The position numbers were made by a program, and so were the translations under genes. DNA of 64,000 bases, taken from positions 2,304,001 through 2,368,000 of the forward strand of contig CANUEZ040000199.1 of NCBI GenBank assembly GCA_948099385.1. Reading direction: 5' to 3'. The DNA is from Fasciola hepatica (lineage: Eukaryota > Platyhelminthes > Trematoda > Plagiorchiida > Fasciolidae). Of this stretch, positions 34,742 to 44,576 are shown piece after piece; position 1 is the first letter of the stretch, and each line of letters starts with the position of its first letter. The notes below the pieces were generated by a model. That model was not told the origin of the DNA. It ran no database searches and saw only the letters and a list, made by a program, of their open reading frames with translations.

Positions 34742-35100
34742 AGTGCCTTTTCGATGTTGACATTGTGAACTACGTGAACTCTTTGCTGGCTCTCTGAGAC
34801 CAGTTCCTCTGCTTCCTTTCTGGCTAACCGCAGCTCGTTTTCTAATTCTATTACTCTCATTCTATAAGTACTAATATCGTCAAACGCATCGCGGTTAGAA
34901 ATATATGACCTGGCACTGACAGAGCTAGTAAACTTAGTATTATCTAGAGAATCAATAACACCCGAACCATCCCCAGAGACTTGCCGAGTTATTTCCTGTT
35001 GTCTCAATATGTCCTTGCTTCCTCGTCTGGGCATTTCCAATGAGTTTTCTTGTCCAGGTTCAACTTGAGTACTGTAAGTCGAATCTCGCAAATCGAGCAA
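34738..35100 (-). CDS. BEL/Pao N-terminal Gag segment
   Basis: 120 codons, starting at an ATG (35100) that lies inside the 5' LTR and reading straight out of it. A heptad-rich helix occupies residues 75-110 (MRVIELENELRLARKEAEEL), a likely coiled coil for Gag assembly. It stops with TGA at 34738-34740, where the -1 frame opens into the main Gag-Pro ORF. Either a programmed -1 shift or a single-base mutation explains the split. Confidence 0.7.
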   Translation of the reverse strand: MLDLRDSTYSTQVEPGQENSLEMPRRGSKDILRQQEITRQVSGDGSGVIDSLDNTKFTSSVSARSYISNRDAFDDISTYRMRVIELENELRLARKEAEELVSESQQRVHVVHNVNIEKAL

Positions 35101-35431
35101 CGCGTAGCCAATTCAAACGAATCCCAAAACCAGAACAAGATTGATTCGTAGTTTCTACGGTACTAAATTGAAATGCACAAAGGATACAAATATATACGAA
35201 CCTCAAGTATGCGGCCAAATAGACTTCACAGTAAAACCCGAAGGTCCAAAGCCCCGTGGCTCAAGCACGACAGTCAGAAACGGTTCAAGGCCAAATTCAA
35301 ATGTCTCACATGGATAAACAAACGTGAAAATGTGTGGTGTATGAGCGAGCTTTCCAAGATAATGTTAAATATAGTCAAATTCACAAAGCACGTTGAACAT
35401 TTAGAAGGATTTTCAGTATTCGTTCGTTACA
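35073..35431 (-). repeat. BEL/Pao 5' LTR
   Basis: 359 bp, no difference from 31342-31700 where compared. It contains the start of the Gag frame in its last 28 bases. No TGG-type primer-binding site directly abuts its inner edge; the following minus-strand bases are GTACTCAAGTTGAACC. Confidence 0.95.
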
Positions 35432-35755
35432 CTGCGTGCAGGCCTGGGCACCGTACTACTAGAAAGATATCGACTGTCTGGAGAAAGTGCAAGGGCTAGC
35501 CACTAGAATGGTGGTTGGGCAAAGGGGGACTTAGCTACACAGAGCGTCTCCATGCCCTAGACCTGTTCTCGATGAAAGACGGCGCATTTGCGGGGGTTTG
35601 ATAGAAACCTTCAAGGTAATGAAGGGACTGTCAGGAATAAGCCGAGAAGACCTTTTCTCTCTGATCCCCGAGTGAGGCACAAGGGGGCATAGCCTTAGAT
35701 TACAAAGAAAGTATTCGAGGCCCCAAATTAGGGCGAAGTACTTCTCGAATAGAGT
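35432..35755 (+). pseudogene. F2: reverse transcriptase, second part
   Basis: Continues F2 in frame after the BEL element: VQAWAP, LEKVQGLATRMV, then after a frameshift IETFKVMKGLSGISREDLF and YFSNRV, the usual C-terminal landmarks of CR1-like ORF2 (compare the F1 sequence near 28690). Stops and frameshifts are present. It is cut at 35755 by the gypsy LTR. Confidence 0.75.
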
Positions 35756-36061
35756 TTTAAGGTTGATTAGACCTTACTTCGCGGTTTCCTTAGTAAACGC
35801 GTGCTTCAGTCCTTTGTACTGCGTGGACCACATGCACGTTACTCTTATGTGCGGCACTGCACGAATGTTAGCCAGAACAGTATTCTCCACGACCCGTGAG
35901 AACGAGAAGACGATTGTGAGAAATAGTGGCTAGAGTGTACATGGGAGCGTGCGTGAAAGCGTGCGCAAGAGCAACGGTCAAATGGCAACCGCGCTTGGCA
36001 GTCAGCGTTCAGTTAAACAATAAACGTGGTAAAAGTATGAACAAAGATGGCAGCCGCCACA
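35756..36061 (-). repeat. Gypsy LTR B (3' LTR)
   Basis: 306 bp; first base pair TT instead of TG, one 2-base deletion, and about 26 substitutions against its partner LTR C, some 8.5% divergence by hand count. Confidence 0.85.
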
Positions 36062-36621
36062 GGGACCCCCTCCCAGAAGTCCGACGGTGTTGGGCTTCGA
36101 TCGTGATGGTAAGCCGGAATTATTGGTTGTCCAGGAACTCCTCATAACTTGCCCATCATATTGTGGTGACGTCGGGCGACTGCCGATGAGTTTAACTGTG
36201 TCTACACTCTCGAGGTCCAACGTGCGTCGGTCTAACTGCGTTTTGACGCCCGCGGGTCTCATAGGCAGGCTAGCCGGAAGATGCCCCGTCAGGTACATCC
36301 AAAAGGGCGTTCAGTTGTCGTCCCCAGTACAAGGCTGACGAATCGTCCCGTTATCCAGTGAGTGGTTGGCTCCTTGAACGTGCACGGGAGTCAGCCAGGC
36401 TACGGATGAAGCCAATGTGACTGTGTAGATCCGTCTGAGAGAGGGCAGGGTAAACTGGAACAGAATGGCGCCTGGGGGCACCGCCGGATATTGGTTCGTA
36501 GTCGCTGGGAGACCAGAAGAAAATGAAATCATAACTACCGATTGTAATTTCTCGGGCCTGTTGGTTGGTAAATCCATGGCGAACTTCCCAACCTACTGCT
36601 ACCAGTCGGTTGTAAAAATCG

Positions 36622-39600
36622 TCACGCAATCGGCGAAGCGGACGGGAGTTCGTAGTTGGCGACCGCGACGGCTACTCTGCGTTGCGGGTACGGTTGTAGA
36701 ATCTCATGGACTAGCTGCCGAGTCCTCACTAGGTGAAATTGGGGGTGGTTCGAGTAATAACTCGCTCGATGCAGGTGACTGAGCGGCTTGAGTAGGTGTA
36801 AACTGGCCAAGCGGCTTGCACTTAATGACGGCAGGCTTGAGACGGTCGATAGATACGGTGCCGTATCGTCCGCTGGTGTCTATTACAAATGTTTTTGCCC
36901 TACGTTTCATCACCCGAAACGGGTCAGTGTATGGCGTTCGTAGTGATGATCTAACGCCATCGACGCATAGGAATACGTGAGTAGCGGTTTCTAAAGCAGT
37001 TGGGACATAACTTGTAGGCTGTTGTTCACGCGGCGGACTGGCCTTGAGCACTCGCATGTGCTACGTAAGGCGCTGAGCATAGTCACCCTAGTCGAAAGTC
37101 ACGGTTGGTGAGGGGGCTACCAACTCCCCAGGCAGACGAAGTGTACAGCCATATACTGGTACGGCCGGTGTTGTGTGTAACTCCTCCTTAACGGTACTAC
37201 GCAGGCTTAAGAGTGCTGATGGTAGTGTTTCACTGCAGTGGAGATTAACGTTTGCTCGAATGGCGGCTTTTAATTGCCGGTGGAAACGCTCAACCATACC
37301 ATTGGCCTGGGGGTGGTAAGCTGTCGTCTTAACGTGTTGGCAACCGAGCATAGCAAGCAGGCTGCCGAAAGCGCCGTCGAAGTGTGGACCACGATCGGTA
37401 GTCGCTATTTCCGGGCAACCGAAATGACTAACCCAACCGGTCAGAAAAGCTTTCGCGGCCTCCTCCGACGTGGGACGAGGAATAGGAATGGCCTGCTGCC
37501 AGGGAGTAAAGCAATCCACGCATGTGAGTATGTAAACGTACCCAAGCGAAGGTGAAAGTGGTCCTACGAGGTCAACGTGCACATGATGAAAACGTGTTTC
37601 AAGTTCTAGGAACCTGGCTAACGCAGCCTTAGTGTGCCTGTTGGTCTGAACACGTTGGCACTGCAGGCGAGCACGAGCCCATTTGCAGACATCTCGTTTA
37701 ACGTTATGCCAAACAAAACACTCAGTTATCAGTTTCATCGAGGCAGTCACACCTGGATGAGCCAGATTATGGAGTGTCAGGAACGTAGGATAACGGTGGG
37801 CAGCAGGAACTACTGGCCTAGGGCGACCTTGAGACACATCGCACACGATGGTATTCTGGGAAGCTGGGATAGTTACTGTCGTCAGGCTCAAAGAACCGTT
37901 TTGTCGAAGTTGTTCGATGTCAGGGTCCATAGTTTGAGCCTGTGCCATTGCGTGCAAGTTGATATTAGGCGTTTGTGCCAGACTTAGTTGATATACGCAT
38001 GGTTAGGCCTCTGCGACGGAATTGAGTACCCCAGAGACGTGTCGTATGTCCACAGTAAACCGTGAGACAAAGTCTAAATGGCGAATCTCGCGTGGTGAGT
38101 ATCGAACGGAAGCTGACTTTAGTACGTAAACCAAAGGCTTGTGGTCTGTAAACACCGTAAACGATCGGCCTTCGAGTGCATGTCGAAAATGACGGATTCC
38201 CAAGTAGATGGGTAATAACTCTCTACCGAACTTGCTGTACCTTGATTCCGCGGGCTGTAGGCGCTTGGAGAAGAATGCTAAAGGTTGCCAAGAGTCATCT
38301 ACGAACTGTTGCAGTACTGCTCCAACCGCTGTGTCCGAGGCATCCGTCACTACCGAAATAGGAGAAAAGGGTCGGGGTGTGTAAGGAGTGCTGTGTTGGC
38401 GACAGCATCTTTGACCAAGGCGAATGTGGCTTGTGCCGTGTCGGGAAACACGAACTTCCGCTTACCTCCGAGCAACAGATCGGTGGGGAGTTGCATCATT
38501 TCCACGCAGTGGGTAATGAATCGGCGGTAGAAATTCACCAGGCCAGCAAACTGACGCAACTGGCTAAAAGATTGGGGTTCAGGGTAGTCGCGAATAGCGG
38601 ACACTTTATCTGGCAGAGGGCGGATACCCGAGGATGAAATAGAATATCCTATGAAAGTGATATCAGACCGGCCTGATTCGCATTTCGCGATATTGATTGT
38701 AACGCCGTGCTGGCTAATGCGTTCGAAAAGTGCTCGTAAGTATGCGGTGTGCTCTCGCTTTGAAGAACTAACCACCAAAATATCATCCAGGTATACGTGG
38801 ACATTTTCCAAACCACGAGTTGCCTCGTGCATGAACCGCTAGAAGGTCTGGGCTGTATTGCTGAGTTCAAACGGCATTCTCAGAAACTCGAACAGCCCGA
38901 AAGGCGTAGTGACTGCAGTTTTGGGGATATCGGCCTCTGCTACCGGGATCTGGTTGTACGCCCGAACCAAATCGATACGGCTGAAGACGGAGCAACCTAA
39001 TAAAGATGAGGTAAGATCCTGTATATGGGGAATCGGGTATCGGTCCGGGACGGTGACTTTGTTAAGCGCTCTGTAATCACCACAGGGTCGCCAGTCGCCA
39101 CTAGACTTAAGGACCGTATAAAGGAGGGAAGCCCAAGGGCTACTAGAAGGGCGTATTATACTCAGTTCTAGCATGGGTTCGAATTCAGCCTGTGCAACAC
39201 GAAGCTTGTCTGGTGCTAACCGACGCGGCCTACTAAACACTGGGGGTCCCTTAGTATCGATATGGTGAGCGACACTGGTCGTCACTGCTGGGAGAGGCCC
39301 GGCCTGCCGAAACATGGCCGGGTAGGCGGCGATGAGTTCGCTATAAGGTTGATGTGCCGGTGGTTGAATATGAAAAGGCGTGACGTGATTCACTCGCGAA
39401 TTATGACCCGCAACAGCGAGAGTGGTCTGACGATCCAACACTCTGCGGCGCCGTGCATCAACTAACAAGTCAAAGTGTTGCAGGAAGTCAATGCCAAGAA
39501 TTGGGTACGGGACGTCGGCGATGATGAATACCCAACGAAAATTACGCTTTAAACCTAAGTTTAAGGTGAGCGAACGCTGGCCAAACGTTGGGATGGCCGT

Positions 39601-39831
39601 GCCATTGGCTGCTCGTAGTGTTTGGGCCTGCGGTGTGCTATTTTCCTCTTTCGCTCGGGGGAGGATGCTCACTTCGGCACCGGTATCTACAAGGAATAGG
39701 TTATTTGAAATGATGTCCCTTACGTTCAAAAGACAACTATTGGTCTGATACCCGGCTTCGTGGGTCGTCACCACGGGCCGGGGGTTTAGTCTCCCTGATG
39801 AGCACCGGGAAACGTACACCCTGGTTCGCAT
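36622..39831 (-). pseudogene. Gypsy copy B pol: protease, RT, RNase H, integrase
   Basis: Protease and RT N-half are open from 39831 to 38839: [15 protein letters not shown] (retropepsin), [50 protein letters not shown] and MPFELSN. After a stop, 38832-38350 carries the catalytic YLDDILV and the RT thumb. A frameshift leads to RNase H (38350-38003; TDASDTAVGAV, FTDHKPLVYV). A stop leads to integrase (37957-37088; VDLVGPL, TDRGPHFDG, NGMVERFHR). After another stop come the GPY/F module (YTDPFRV, DRLKPA; Gly replaced by Asp) and a proline/serine tail to about 36622. At least four interruptions. Confidence 0.85.
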
Positions 39832-40583
39832 CGTTTGGCTCCCTCACCGAAGCGACTGTGGTATTTACAATACCCTTCTTTTGAAGAGCCAAAGCGTCGT
39901 CGCAATGACGGACTGTGCCGCCTAGGTGAGCGTGCGCGGTGCCGCTCCTGTGACCCACTTCTAACTGCTAGGCGTTGCAGGCTCGCGTCAATTCTAGACA
40001 AAACTGACGCGAGGTTGTTAGATGTTGGCAAGGCAGGCACCGTTGTGACGGAGGACCTGGTGACTCCAGCTACAGCGGGGTTGTATCGTGACATTATGTC
40101 ATCAGCTATCGCTGCGGTTTCCTCCAGCGAGCATTTGCTCGTGGCACTTAGTAAATCTGGAATGTTATGCGGCAAACTCTGCATCCAAAGTTCCCTTAAG
40201 AGCGGGTCCTTGCCTACTGTCGGTCCTTACAAGCGCTGCATCTCACGTAGCAGTTCGGGGGGCTTCCTACTTCCAAACTTAACGTTTTGAAGTTGTTGCA
40301 TACGTTGGTCTTGCGTTGGGGTCGTGCGGGCAAAGACAGCCTCCTTTAAAGCCTCATAGCTTCGGGAAGAGATCATTACGTTCCTTACTTGCATTGTGAC
40401 CTCTGGCGGGAGGCGGCCTGCTACCCACCTGAAACGGCTGGCGTCTCTGGTTATACGGCAGTTTTCGAATTCTCACTCGACCAGCGTAAACCAGAGTTCT
40501 GGATCAGCAGGTGTGAAAGCCGGTATGTGCAGCGTGGTAGCCTCAATGGTGGGGTCTGAGCAGGGTTTCCGTTTAGTAGACAT
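39786..40583 (-). pseudogene. Gypsy copy B Gag with CHCC zinc finger
   Basis: Starts at ATG 40583. Capsid-like sequence (PAFTPADPELWF, RWVAGRLPPEV, LLREL) is interrupted by a stop near 40475 and two near 40230; the rest is open (40184-39786). A C-terminal Arg/Ser-rich stretch precedes [18 protein letters not shown], a C-x2-H-x9-C-x3-C finger. This unusual CHCC spacing, instead of CCHC, is a known feature of CsRn1-clade Gag. Confidence 0.75.
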
Positions 40584-40810
40584 AGCGATTTCTTTATCGA
40601 ATACAGATGGGAAATGAAACCAACGATCAATGGGGCACTATAATCTTCGCGAGAAAAGAACAAAAATCAAGACAAACTAGACGCCAAAAATACGTATGGA
40701 CAAAAAGAAAAAAAATTATTTGGTAAACCGACCAAAACAATAAAACACAAAAACATACGCAGACGGGACCTTGTACGGTAGAAAACAAGGAAACTCACTT
40801 GACTTGAGGA

Positions 40811-40827
40811 TCACGTCGGGCTCACCA
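40811..40827 (-). promoter_or_regulatory. Primer-binding site, tRNA-Trp type
   Basis: Two bases inside the 5' LTR the minus strand reads TGGTGAGCCCGACGTGA. From knowledge of the CsRn1 clade this matches the complement of the tRNA-Trp 3' end with one mismatch. Confidence 0.7.
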
Positions 40828-40829
40828 AT

Positions 40830-41137
40830 TGTAAGGTTGATTAAACCTTACTTTTCGGTTTCCTTAGTAAACGCGTGCTTCGGTTCTTTGTACTGCGTGG
40901 ACCACCTGCACGTTACTCTAATGTGCGGCACTGCACAAATATGTTAACCAGAACAGTATTCTCCACGACCCGTGAGAACGAGAAGGCGATTGGGAGAGAT
41001 AGTGGTTAGCGTGTATTTGGGAGCGTGCGTGAGAGCGTGCGCAAGAGCAACGGTCAAATGGCAACCGCGCTTGGCAGTCAGCGTTCGGTTAAACAATAAA
41101 CGTGGTGAATGCATGAACGAAGATGGCAACTGCTACA
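40830..41137 (-). repeat. Gypsy LTR C (5' LTR)
   Basis: 308 bp, TGTAAGGTTG...GCTACA. Seven private differences relative to LTR A. Confidence 0.85.
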
Positions 41138-41225
41138 AGCTGACGATCAGGTGGAAGCATAAGCCAGGTGGGTGACCGATGTGGTCTCCACAGTAATAAA
41201 TATCATCGAAAGAAAGGTAGCCTTG
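41138..41225 (+). pseudogene. F2: possible third part, C-terminal end of the RT
   Basis: Directly after LTR C the plus strand reads RWKHKPGG then, one frame on, VTDVVSTVINIIERK. This resembles the W-x-x-LP...VV...VN-x-FK ending of CR1-type ORF2 that should follow YFSNRV at 35750. Short and frameshifted, so tentative; it would mean the gypsy element also landed inside F2. Confidence 0.4.
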
Positions 41226-41600
41226 GTAATAGTAACAATGGTGTTTGGGATCCACCCAAAGCGTGCTGGAGTCCATGATCAGAAGACTTAAGTGATATCA
41301 AAATCGGAATTTACAAAAGTGTACAATATGCGTGCACAGAGCATTGTAGAGGACCAAAACTGTATTAATGCCGTTATTTTACCCTTCAAATCTGAGGTTT
41401 AAGGTCAACTGATCAAATCGGCTGGTGATGTTTGGAGCCGGGTAAAAAAGGGGAGTATATGCGTAAATAGTACCAGAAATGATTACAACCATAAAACGTC
41501 CAGCTGAATCAAATATATCTGTCAGAAACCGACCAGTAAAGAAGCACGAAAAAGAAAGTTCGCCAAAAGGAATTCGAAGAGTCGTTTGCACGTAGCTTGG
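41226..41600 (-). repeat. R4a: repeat shared with 61130-61483
   Basis: 41277-41600 matches 61130-61483 on the same strand (for example GGACCAAAACTGTATTAATGCC with its partner at 61241, and AGTACCAGAAATGATTACAA with 61360). 41277-41325 also resembles 51060-51110. Non-coding. Confidence 0.5.
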
Positions 41601-43311
41601 CGTGAAAATATGTATAAACAGAAAGCTCGAGAATGTGCAAGAATGGATATTCGGATATCAAATGCCATGAATCGACGGCCAGTGTGGTGGTAGAATTGGT
41701 GGTGAGGAGCCGACATGGTTAATCACGAGGAAAAAGGTCAACAAATCCTATGGTTAGAGGAGGGATTACAAGAGCGGTGATGGACAAAGTAGCCAGCAGT
41801 GAGCCGGCAATCGTTCAGAATTTGATTCTCATTGATGTAGGTATGACACGAAGTAACAACAAAAAAATATGGAATTATGACAGTAAATCAACGTGAAGCG
41901 CAGCGATTGCAGGGGCGAATAGCGTGCAGAAGCGATAATGGAGTAGAGGATAGATAAGCAACTCGATGACTGTTTTGATAGGCAGATCACATGGCAACGT
42001 TAGAGTGACCACTACGCGACCAATGAGTCTGGTAGGAGAAACGAGAACTGGACATCGGATTGAGAACAAAATGAAACATTCGGCAGGGAAGGCAGTAGAA
42101 GTTAAACTTGAACGCCAGAGTGTCGCATAGCTCAGTGCTGAGCAAAGTCGGATTCGTAGTAGTGCAGCAGGAATGAAAGAAAATTCCCCGAGAATTCAGA
42201 TATGATCGACAAAGTCGCAAGGGAGGATATGCTGACAAAAATACTATTGAAAAAGTGCACAGATGAAAAACTGGAAGCCTTGAGGGCGTGATGCCAGCGG
42301 ATGCAATCACAAGAACAGTGTACAACAGATCGGAATGAAAGCGAGAGCGAGTTCAAGTGCGATGATGAAAGAAGTATCAAGAAGAGAGCAGGTGAGTACC
42401 GGGCAGATTATCAACGTTGATGCGGGCATGTTACGAAGTAAAAACAAGGAGATAGAATAATGGTTGTGAACCAATGTGGAGCGTGATTGCAGTAGCGGGT
42501 AGCGTGCAGAAGTGTGCAGTGGCATTCAACCCTGATTATTTGTTTAACACACGTCAGTGTTTGTGTGAACTCGCGCCACCAAGCGTGGTGGCCACTTGAA
42601 CGTTGCCCGTACACGCTACACTGTTCTCCGTCTCATGAGTTGTGGGAAACAATGTCGTGGTGATCGCGATGGTATATTGCGGAGTACCACTGTAACGAAC
42701 AGGTGGTCCAAGAGTGCTGGGAAGGACTAGCGAACGTACGTAAGGTCTAACCCACCTTACAAGTGGAAATGGAGTGGGGAATAGATAACTGTCCGGGTAG
42801 TCGTTATAAGTAATGGGGGATACGACAGTGGCGAAGAGAACTATGGAACCAGTGGTTTTGACAGGGAAATGGGATCGGAACACAGGATTTGGAGTAAAGT
42901 GGGAGCAGTCGGCGGATATAGCAGTTGAAATTGTATGTTCCGTACCGGTGAACCCAGTTGTATAGCGAACGAGCAAGAACTGCGGAGGGATTGGGTGACA
43001 ACCGAGTGTTGATAATGGGAAGGACAGAAGATTACAGGTGATGGGACTCGAACTATTTATGCGGGTTGTGCGGTCGGGAGATAACAATTTGAAAATAGAA
43101 GATAAAAGAATACGTAGTGCGGAAAGTTACAGCGAATACATAGATGTATAGTTCGCCGAGATGATGGAATGGATCAGTGGTCGGTACTCATTTTTAATTA
43201 ACATTGCAATAGGTGTGTCCTGTCAAAATGACGTGTAACTGTAGCTGCATGGCACGTTACAGAGAGGATTTGGGTATAAAAGCTGGAAGTACGGGTGCCA
43301 GTCTCCTACGG

Positions 43312-43315
<4 letters not shown>

Positions 43316-43342
<27 letters not shown>
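43316..43342. repeat. (TA)n microsatellite
   Basis: Uninterrupted TA tract within R1c. Confidence 0.9.
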
Positions 43343-43345
<3 letters not shown>

Positions 43346-43714
43346 AGAGATGTGATTCACAGAATTCTTGTGGGGGAGAGGGAATGTCAAAGTGGTAAAA
43401 AAAGGTCGACGGAGGACGGTTGAGCTTTCAAAGGTTGAATAATGATTTGTCAACGTGAGAGTGGGAACTGCTTAATGAACCGATCTTGGATGCTTTGAAA
43501 ATGATTGCATGGACGAAGAGCACGAAATGGTGAAGTTTCTGCAAGTGTACGGTAATTGTGCAAATTTTTGACCATTTCGACAGGTACCTCGAGGTGAGAC
43601 ACCGGCAAAACCGCATGGAAAATATACCTTGGACGTAAAATACGATGGGGTCAAGCGGCACACCGAAATCGGGATACAGTGATCGTTTGGTGTGACAATG
43701 AGATTCTGTAATCC

Positions 43715-43915
43715 GCAAGCTGTTCTAGTGGGTGGGGCCGACCATGCGCGGGACACCCAACCTGAAAACCAAACTGGTCGACGGGAGTTGCAATCCACCG
43801 ACATAGCTGTGCCCGCACGGCGTTGCAGATGTCCTGCACGCCCAATGTGCCCCGGCCAAAGCGGTGGATCTTACCGCGTCCCGCACTATTGAGATTGGGA
43901 TGAGTTGTAGCGGTG
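43715..43915 (-). repeat. Conserved block (CB) of R1, copy 3
   Basis: Same block as 24535-24700, 54820-55025, 2090-2215 and (reversed) 46235-46440. Here the CACTTCGTGAAGTG hairpin seen in other copies is replaced by a different 20-base stretch. Confidence 0.6.
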
Positions 43916-44576
43916 CTTACAGTAGAGTAGTCAGAGATCCGGTAGCTAAACTGTGGGATATCGAAGATCAAAGTCAGTCGCAGAGCAATCAGTTGAGATG
44001 TAAACACCACACCGTGTCGACAGCCCAATTTTTATATACAGCGAGAAAATGTGCCAGGTTGAAGCTCGTGGGGTAGGATGGGCATAAATGTACTTGGTCG
44101 GTAAATTCTGGAGTAAAAGTAGAAAAGGGCCTCGGTCTGACATTTTTGCCAGCTGTGGAGTTGGGGGGAGAAATACCAGAAACTCATGGTAGAACCTGGG
44201 TAAAAAATTGAATGAGCTAGAGGAGACTTCTCCATTCAAACGATAAAGGCTAGGTTTTAGGATCTAGTATCAGACTAACTTGAGCCTTAGCGTGAACTAG
44301 TAATGAGTCCAAAAAATCAGAAATGGGCAAACCCGAGTGTAAATCGATATGCGCAACCTAATTGCGGATTCCATGGAGCAGATTATGGGGACGAGGAAGA
44401 GTTTTCGGCTGAACGGTGAGGACAATGATTGGAGCGGGATGGCGATTGGTAGCCGCTGAAGTGTTATTGAGAAAGCTTGTTTACGGGAGGAATTGTGAGG
44501 CTCAAGACTCGCCAAGTTGTAAGAGGTTTCTCGGAAAAGAAAGGCATATGGGATGAGGTCTAAATATTAACTAGAA

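Larger units (their letters stand above)
31342..35431 (-). mobile_element. BEL/Pao LTR retrotransposon, non-autonomous, recent
   Basis: A 4090-bp element read on the minus strand: 5' LTR 35073-35431, Gag-protease region 35100-32516, about 815 bp non-coding, 3' LTR 31342-31700. The LTRs are both 359 bp with TG...CA ends and show no difference where I compared them. They are flanked by a 5-bp direct duplication CTGCG (31337-31341 and 35432-35436). Excising the element with one CTGCG restores the F2 frame. Reverse transcriptase, RNase H and integrase are missing, so it depends on another BEL/Pao for mobility. Confidence 0.9.
35756..41137 (-). mobile_element. Gypsy copy B, complete CsRn1-like element, decayed
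   Basis: 5.38 kb on the minus strand: 5' LTR 40830-41137, primer-binding site, Gag, protease-RT-RNase H-integrase with GPY/F, polypurine tract, 3' LTR 35756-36061. The tRNA-Trp-type primer site and the CHCC Gag finger are hallmarks of the CsRn1/Kabuki clade of Ty3/gypsy first described in flukes. Numerous stops and frameshifts make it inactive. No clear target duplication (left flank AGAGT, right flank AGCTG). Confidence 0.85.
41601..44576 (-). repeat. R1c: E4 3' UTR-type repeat
   Basis: Begins, in E orientation, right after the E4 ORF2 stop at 44577 and runs leftward. It contains the conserved block at 43715-43915, a TA tract (43316-43342), a segment shared with R1b (42205-42285), and an imperfect direct duplication (41833-41935 and 42419-42520). 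No gene is supported. Confidence 0.5.

Noticed and set aside
39790..39820. Hammerhead-ribozyme-like words (CTGATGAG ... GGGAAAC) in the gypsy Gag region
   Set aside because: Stem II cannot pair properly and the sequence is coding for Gag on the other strand. Other CTGATGA occurrences (25252, 45228, 5610) lack the GAAA core.
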